A stretch of 64,000 nucleotides of DNA from Acridotheres tristis. Taxonomy: Eukaryota > Chordata > Aves > Passeriformes > Sturnidae. How positions within the stretch are numbered: the first letter of the stretch is position 1; every line of letters starts with the position of its first letter. The notes under the pieces are model-generated. The model worked only from the letters and a program-made list of their open reading frames with translations, was not told the DNA's origin and searched no databases. Positions 60,580 through 64,000 of the stretch are shown piece by piece. Position numbers and translations under genes: made by a program. Location of the stretch: NCBI GenBank assembly GCA_037013685.1, contig CM072884.1:112781785-112845784 (forward strand), in the 5' to 3' direction.

Positions 60580-63500
60580 CTGGAAGAAACAGACAGAAAA
60601 ATTATTTCAAATTAATAAATTCAGATTAAAAAAAATCCCAACCTTGGTCTGAGAAAGTCCAGCACCTGTAACAACACTAAGCTGGAAGTACAAAAGCCTT
60701 TAAAAGAACATCACACCCATGAATTTATCTTTGGTTTCACTGCTATAAAACTGTAGGGACAGTCACCATCAGCTGCCCCAGAGCAGGGAGAACACATTTC
60801 ATATTGCCCAAAGCACCTTTCACACACATCAAAACAATGAAGAAGCTTTAGCATATGCAATTAGAGTGAAGATTTTTTTTTACAACAGAAATCTATAAAG
60901 GACAAATCTGACTGGGAAGAGACTTGGCTGGTATTAAGAGGCAAAAAAACTCACCATGTTCCTGTTCTGAGGAAGGAGGGATGGGAGCTGGGTCTGGAAA
61001 TGCAGAGGCTGGGGTGTCTGGCTTCAAGGAAATCAAATTTATTCTCCTTTAAAAGAGCAGAAACAGTTATTTTGCTTATTAATTACTTTATAGACATCAT
61101 TTTCACGACTATTTCACGTCAAGATTTAATTCATACAGAATAAGTTAAGTGCACAGGTAGTTCAGATGTATTTTACTGCACATTTTCCCTTCTTTTTACA
61201 AGCTGAATGGAGCATTATCCACTTCCAACCCCCTGCCGTGGGTTCCACTGGAGCAGGGTGCTCAGAGCTCCAGTATAATCAATACCTGGATTATTGGCAA
61301 TTTCTAAAAAATTTCATCTTTTAGGAAGTCACCTAATCAATGTTTTAAGTCCCACACTGAGGGCCTGTCTAGACATGAACTCTTCTTTGGCAGGAGGGTG
61401 TTTAAACAGTTCTTGGCAGCTGAAGGCTTCAGGTACCATTTTTGTCCAGAAAACTGCACCTGAAGACAGAACCACAGAATATTCTGAGCTGGAAGGATCA
61501 AAGTCCAACTCCTGGCCAAGACAGAAACCTTAACTGTGAAGGGTCAGGTGAATTTGCTGCTTCATATTTCAGGCAGCAAAACCTAAAAGCTCCACACTTA
61601 GGAAACGTTTTGACCTCTCACATTCAGCACAACAAAAATCTCCACATCAAGAGAGGCTCCATTCAGAGCCAGGGCTGGGAATTTGTGTGCAAAGCTCAGC
61701 CTTTAACTGCAGCACCAGCACAGCTTGTCCTGGCCCCTGTATTTATGACTGGAAAGGGACATCATAAATCTTAAATCTCACCTGGGTGTTTTAAAACAGG
61801 ACTGCAGAGTGGTGAGGGTGACCCTCCTGGGCTGGGGGGCTCTGCTGCTCTGGGGGGCTGCCTGGCTGCTCCTCCTCTCCTCTGACAATGGCACTGGGGT
61901 GGCTTTGATGCCAGCAGGGGTGGAAGGAGATGGCACTGGAGGTGTTTTGATGCCAACAGGGGTGGAAGGGGATGGCACTGGAGGTGTTTTGATGCCAACA
62001 GGGGTGGAAGGAGATGGCACTGGGGTGGATTTGATGCCAACAGGGGTGGAAGGGGAGGGCACTGGAGGTGTTTTGATGCCAACAGGGGTGGAAGGCAGCT
62101 CCTTCCCAGCACTGCTGGGGGTTCGGGGTTGGAGAGGGGGATCCTTGCTGGGAGGGGTCCCCTCTGCCAGCCTGGAACCTGGAGAAATCACTTTGTGGGA
62201 CTGGCTCTTCTTGGCTTTCTTGTCTGCTGCTGCACCAGGAGTCCTGACGTGGATCTGGGGCTTTTCCTTCAGGGGCACTCCCAGCTCATCCTCCTCGAAG
62301 GTGACAAAGGAGCAGTACCCATCCGTGGAGGAAATGGCCAGGAAGGATCCATCACTGGACCTGTTTGGGATTTAATTTATTTCCATTAAAGGCCAAGGTT
62401 TTATTTCAACCCTCACCCAATTGATTAAGAGCCATAATTCTCTAATTTACAGAGCAAAAAAGGGATGGGGTTGCTGCTCAGACACCGAGTGACCACGTGT
62501 GTGTCATAAATGAAATATAAACTCAAGGCAAGACTCAAAAGTGCTGTGCAGAACTGGACATGGAAAAAGGACATTTCCCTCATCACAAAAAACCTTAGGA
62601 ACACAATTCCTTACCATGAAATGTCACTCAGGGTGTGGTAATGGATGTTGGAGACATAACCAAAGGGGAAGGACTGCTCAGTGTCATAGAAAAGCACAGA
62701 ATCTTCAGAAGCAACAGCAAACACCAATCGATAGGGGAGGTTAAACAGGGCAGGGGGGGATTTGGGACTGATTTCATCTGCAAAGAAATGAACAGTGAGA
62801 ATTCTCTTGTATTTATTGCAAGGAGGTGACTGCATTAGCCATTAATTTAAATAAAATTACATCATCAAACAGTATAAACACTGAGCAAAGAGCTCTTGCA
62901 TAAAATGTAAAATTTAACATTTCTGTTGTCTGAAATTTACTCTTTGTTTTCTTAGCTGAAAAAAAAATTGGCAGCTTTCTCCCTCTGGATTGCTACAGTT
63001 TTGTTTAATAAATTTTTCCCTCTGTTTTCCAGCTGGAATTTTTCAGCATATTTGTATGAACTTTTAATATGAAAGTCTCCCTTTAGAGGAGCTACAGAGA
63101 CCAACTGCAGACCCTCATCTCCTTCCTTTGCAACACCACAGATTTAAAATGATGATGGAAATAGAACAGGTAAATCCTGTAAGGAACACTACAAATTTAA
63201 CCTTTAAAGAAAGGAGCCAAGCTCTGCCTTTCCACCTGAGTAATGTCAGTCTTGTTAAAATAGAAACACTCCTGGAGCCACAATAAAGCTGGATTCAATA
63301 AGTAAAAAATAAATTCTTGTGCAACTTCACACAATCCTGTCCCCAGGTCAGAATTCCTGTTCTGTCCAGTAACACCAGCACTGTTTCCTTGAATAAACAC
63401 CAGTGGTTGTAGCAAACTATTCCAACTCCCTGTGATGTGGGCAGTTGAGACTAACAGGAATTATTTCACTGCATTGCTCCTCTGGTGCTAAACCAGGTTA

Positions 63501-64000
63501 TTTATTTTGAACACAAAATGGTTTAACAGTTGAAGGAAAATATTTCACAGTGTTTCTGCAGCCTGAGAGGCCAAGGAACAACATTTATCCACTCTACCAA
63601 AAGCCACTCATGAGGGACTTGAGGCGAACTCAGGGCCTCAAAATCAGGAAAGAGCTTCTCAGATGTGGTACAGCACTGTCCTAGAGGAATGCTGAAAGGC
63701 TGGGGCATAAAACAGTGCCCAGCCACATCTTTTCCCAGATTTGCTGCGAGTTCCCACTCCCTGAATCTTGCCATACCTTTAGCAGAGGCTCCTCTCAGCT
63801 CAAAGTACACAGGGCAGCAGCGAACTGCCAGAGTTCCCTTGCCAGGACAGGGCAGGTGACCCACGGGCCTTCAGAGAGAACAGCAGCTCAGAAAACAGAT
63901 TTGCACTATTGGAATTGTATGTTTTTAAATAAAATCAGATTTTTATCTCATTGAAGCCTTACCTTTTGAGATTGTTTCTGGAGAAAACGTAGGTGGTGTT
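60458..64000 (-). CDS. CHAF1B: Chromatin assembly factor 1 subunit B (p60), 3' six exons, partial
   Basis: WD40 subunit of CAF-1, which deposits H3-H4 on newly replicated DNA in the nucleus. Six exons on the minus strand give 361 residues through the stop, starting mid-protein. Exons: 64000-63963 (partial), 63868-63777, 62777-62615, 62360-61782, 61046-60955, 60579-60458. All junctions are GT-AG and codon phases join cleanly (R split AG|G, D split G|AT, W split TG|G, R split AG|G, E split G|AG). The first three exons and the start of the fourth cover the last propeller blades, recognisable by [42 protein letters not shown] and [14 protein letters not shown]. The rest is the disordered Pro/Ser-rich tail, keeping the RRVTL and PRRINL blocks and a basic KRARIEE near the end. 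A 14-residue tandem repeat in exon 4 (five copies) enlarges the tail. The N-terminal blades lie beyond the window. Confidence 0.96.
60955..61046 (-). CDS. CHAF1B: CHAF1B exon E, tail with PRRINL motif
   Basis: 92-nt exon: acceptor TTTTAAAG, G completing Arg, 30 codons starting RINL, and a final G before donor GTGAGT. RRINL followed by LK and DTP matches the mammalian block RRINLTPLKTDTP. The rest ([19 protein letters not shown]) is low-complexity tail. Confidence 0.92.
61205..61278 (-). mobile_element. CR1 scrap in CHAF1B intron
   Basis: CACTTCCAACCCCCTGCCGT and GGTGCTCAGAGCTCCAG resemble a reversed CR1 tail. It lies between exons E and D. Confidence 0.5.
61468..61535 (-). mobile_element. 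CR1 tail scrap in CHAF1B intron
   Basis: CCACAGAATATTCTGAGCTG and AAGTCCAACTCCTGGCC match the tail of the TATCCTGA-type CR1. Confidence 0.6.
61782..62360 (-). CDS. CHAF1B: CHAF1B exon D, end of propeller plus repeat-bearing tail
   Basis: 579-nt exon: acceptor CAAACAG, G completing Trp, 192 codons, and AG before donor GTGAGA. It begins with the last WD40 strand ([18 protein letters not shown]) and passes into the Pro/Ser/Thr-rich tail. Residues from 62092 down to 61883 form five tandem 14-residue units of the type [14 protein letters not shown]. The exon closes with RRVTLTTLQ, conserved in mammals. Confidence 0.94.
61883..62092 (-). repeat. Coding 42-bp minisatellite (5 units) in CHAF1B exon D
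   Basis: Five head-to-tail 42-bp units (62051-62092, 62009-62050, 61967-62008, 61925-61966, 61883-61924). Each encodes 14 residues built on [14 protein letters not shown] with small changes (KSTP in unit 2; [14 protein letters not shown] in unit 5). The period is a multiple of three, so the frame is kept. Units 1, 3 and 4 are identical at the protein level, pointing to recent expansion or homogenisation. Confidence 0.93.
62615..62777 (-). CDS. CHAF1B: CHAF1B exon C, WD40 blade segment
   Basis: 163-nt exon: acceptor TTTGCAG, AT completing Asp, 53 codons, then TG of a split Trp before donor GTAAGG. It encodes the strongly conserved [16 protein letters not shown] and [19 protein letters not shown] blocks of the last blades. 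Confidence 0.95.
62778..63776 (-). other. CHAF1B intron between exons B and C
   Basis: About 1 kb intron with GT and AG ends. It is unique, moderately AT-rich sequence; no repeat or RNA gene was recognised in it. Confidence 0.7.
63777..63868 (-). CDS. CHAF1B: CHAF1B exon B, WD40 blade segment
   Basis: 92-nt exon: acceptor AAG at 63871-63869, G completing Arg, 30 codons and a final G before donor GTATGG. It carries GHLPCPGK and [11 protein letters not shown]. The residues after FELR (GASAK) differ from the mammalian linker, so this surface loop has diverged. Confidence 0.94.
63963..64000 (-). CDS. CHAF1B: CHAF1B exon A (partial at window edge)
   Basis: Twelve codons reading [12 protein letters not shown] plus AG of a split Arg codon, then the donor GTAAGG at 63962-63957. 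This matches the propeller strand just before the HLPCPGK segment. The exon continues beyond the right edge. Confidence 0.9.

Noticed and set aside
61809..62375. 188-codon ORF on + opposite CHAF1B exon D
   Set aside because: Antisense shadow of the CHAF1B 42-bp coding repeat; the minus strand has proper splice sites and conserved protein blocks.

Overview
This is a vertebrate nuclear genomic window, most likely from a bird and probably a songbird-type (passerine) genome. The bird call rests on about 30 fragments of CR1 (chicken repeat 1) LINE 3' ends in both orientations, avian-style solo LTR candidates, the absence of mammalian Alu/L1 repeats, and a two-gene order that matches the vertebrate CHAF1B-CLDN14 neighbourhood (human 21q22). 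The passerine call is an inference from CR1 and LTR character and is less certain than the bird call.

Only two protein-coding genes can be supported. CLDN14 (claudin-14, + strand) has its whole coding sequence in one GC-rich exon at 46082-46780. CHAF1B (p60 subunit of chromatin assembly factor 1, - strand) enters from the right edge. Its last six coding exons were rebuilt here with matching splice phases: 64000-63963 (partial), 63868-63777, 62777-62615, 62360-61782, 61046-60955 and 60579-60458. The two genes converge, as in human. They act separately: claudin-14 is a tight-junction membrane protein, and CHAF1B is a nuclear histone H3-H4 chaperone subunit.

Layout. 1-8 kb: single-copy intergenic or CLDN14-upstream DNA with many A/T runs and one CR1. 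8-21.5 kb: a minisatellite-rich stretch holding a 22-bp array inside a CR1, a three-motif pentanucleotide array, and 29-bp, 21-bp and 20-bp arrays. 21.5-44.5 kb: mostly unique DNA with scattered CR1 and LTR pieces and one 136-bp direct duplication. 44.5-49.4 kb: the CLDN14 coding exon between two inverted copies of a CR1-plus-flank segment. 49.9-60 kb: a CTTC array, more CR1s and one LTR with recognisable promoter motifs. 60.4-64 kb: CHAF1B.

No CRISPR, prokaryotic operon, intact transposon ORF, tRNA or rRNA was seen. No new multi-gene system was found. The best leads are a bird-side tandem expansion of a proline-directed motif in the CHAF1B tail, the inverted repeat around the CLDN14 exon, minisatellite growth inside CR1 copies, and higher-order structure in two long minisatellites.
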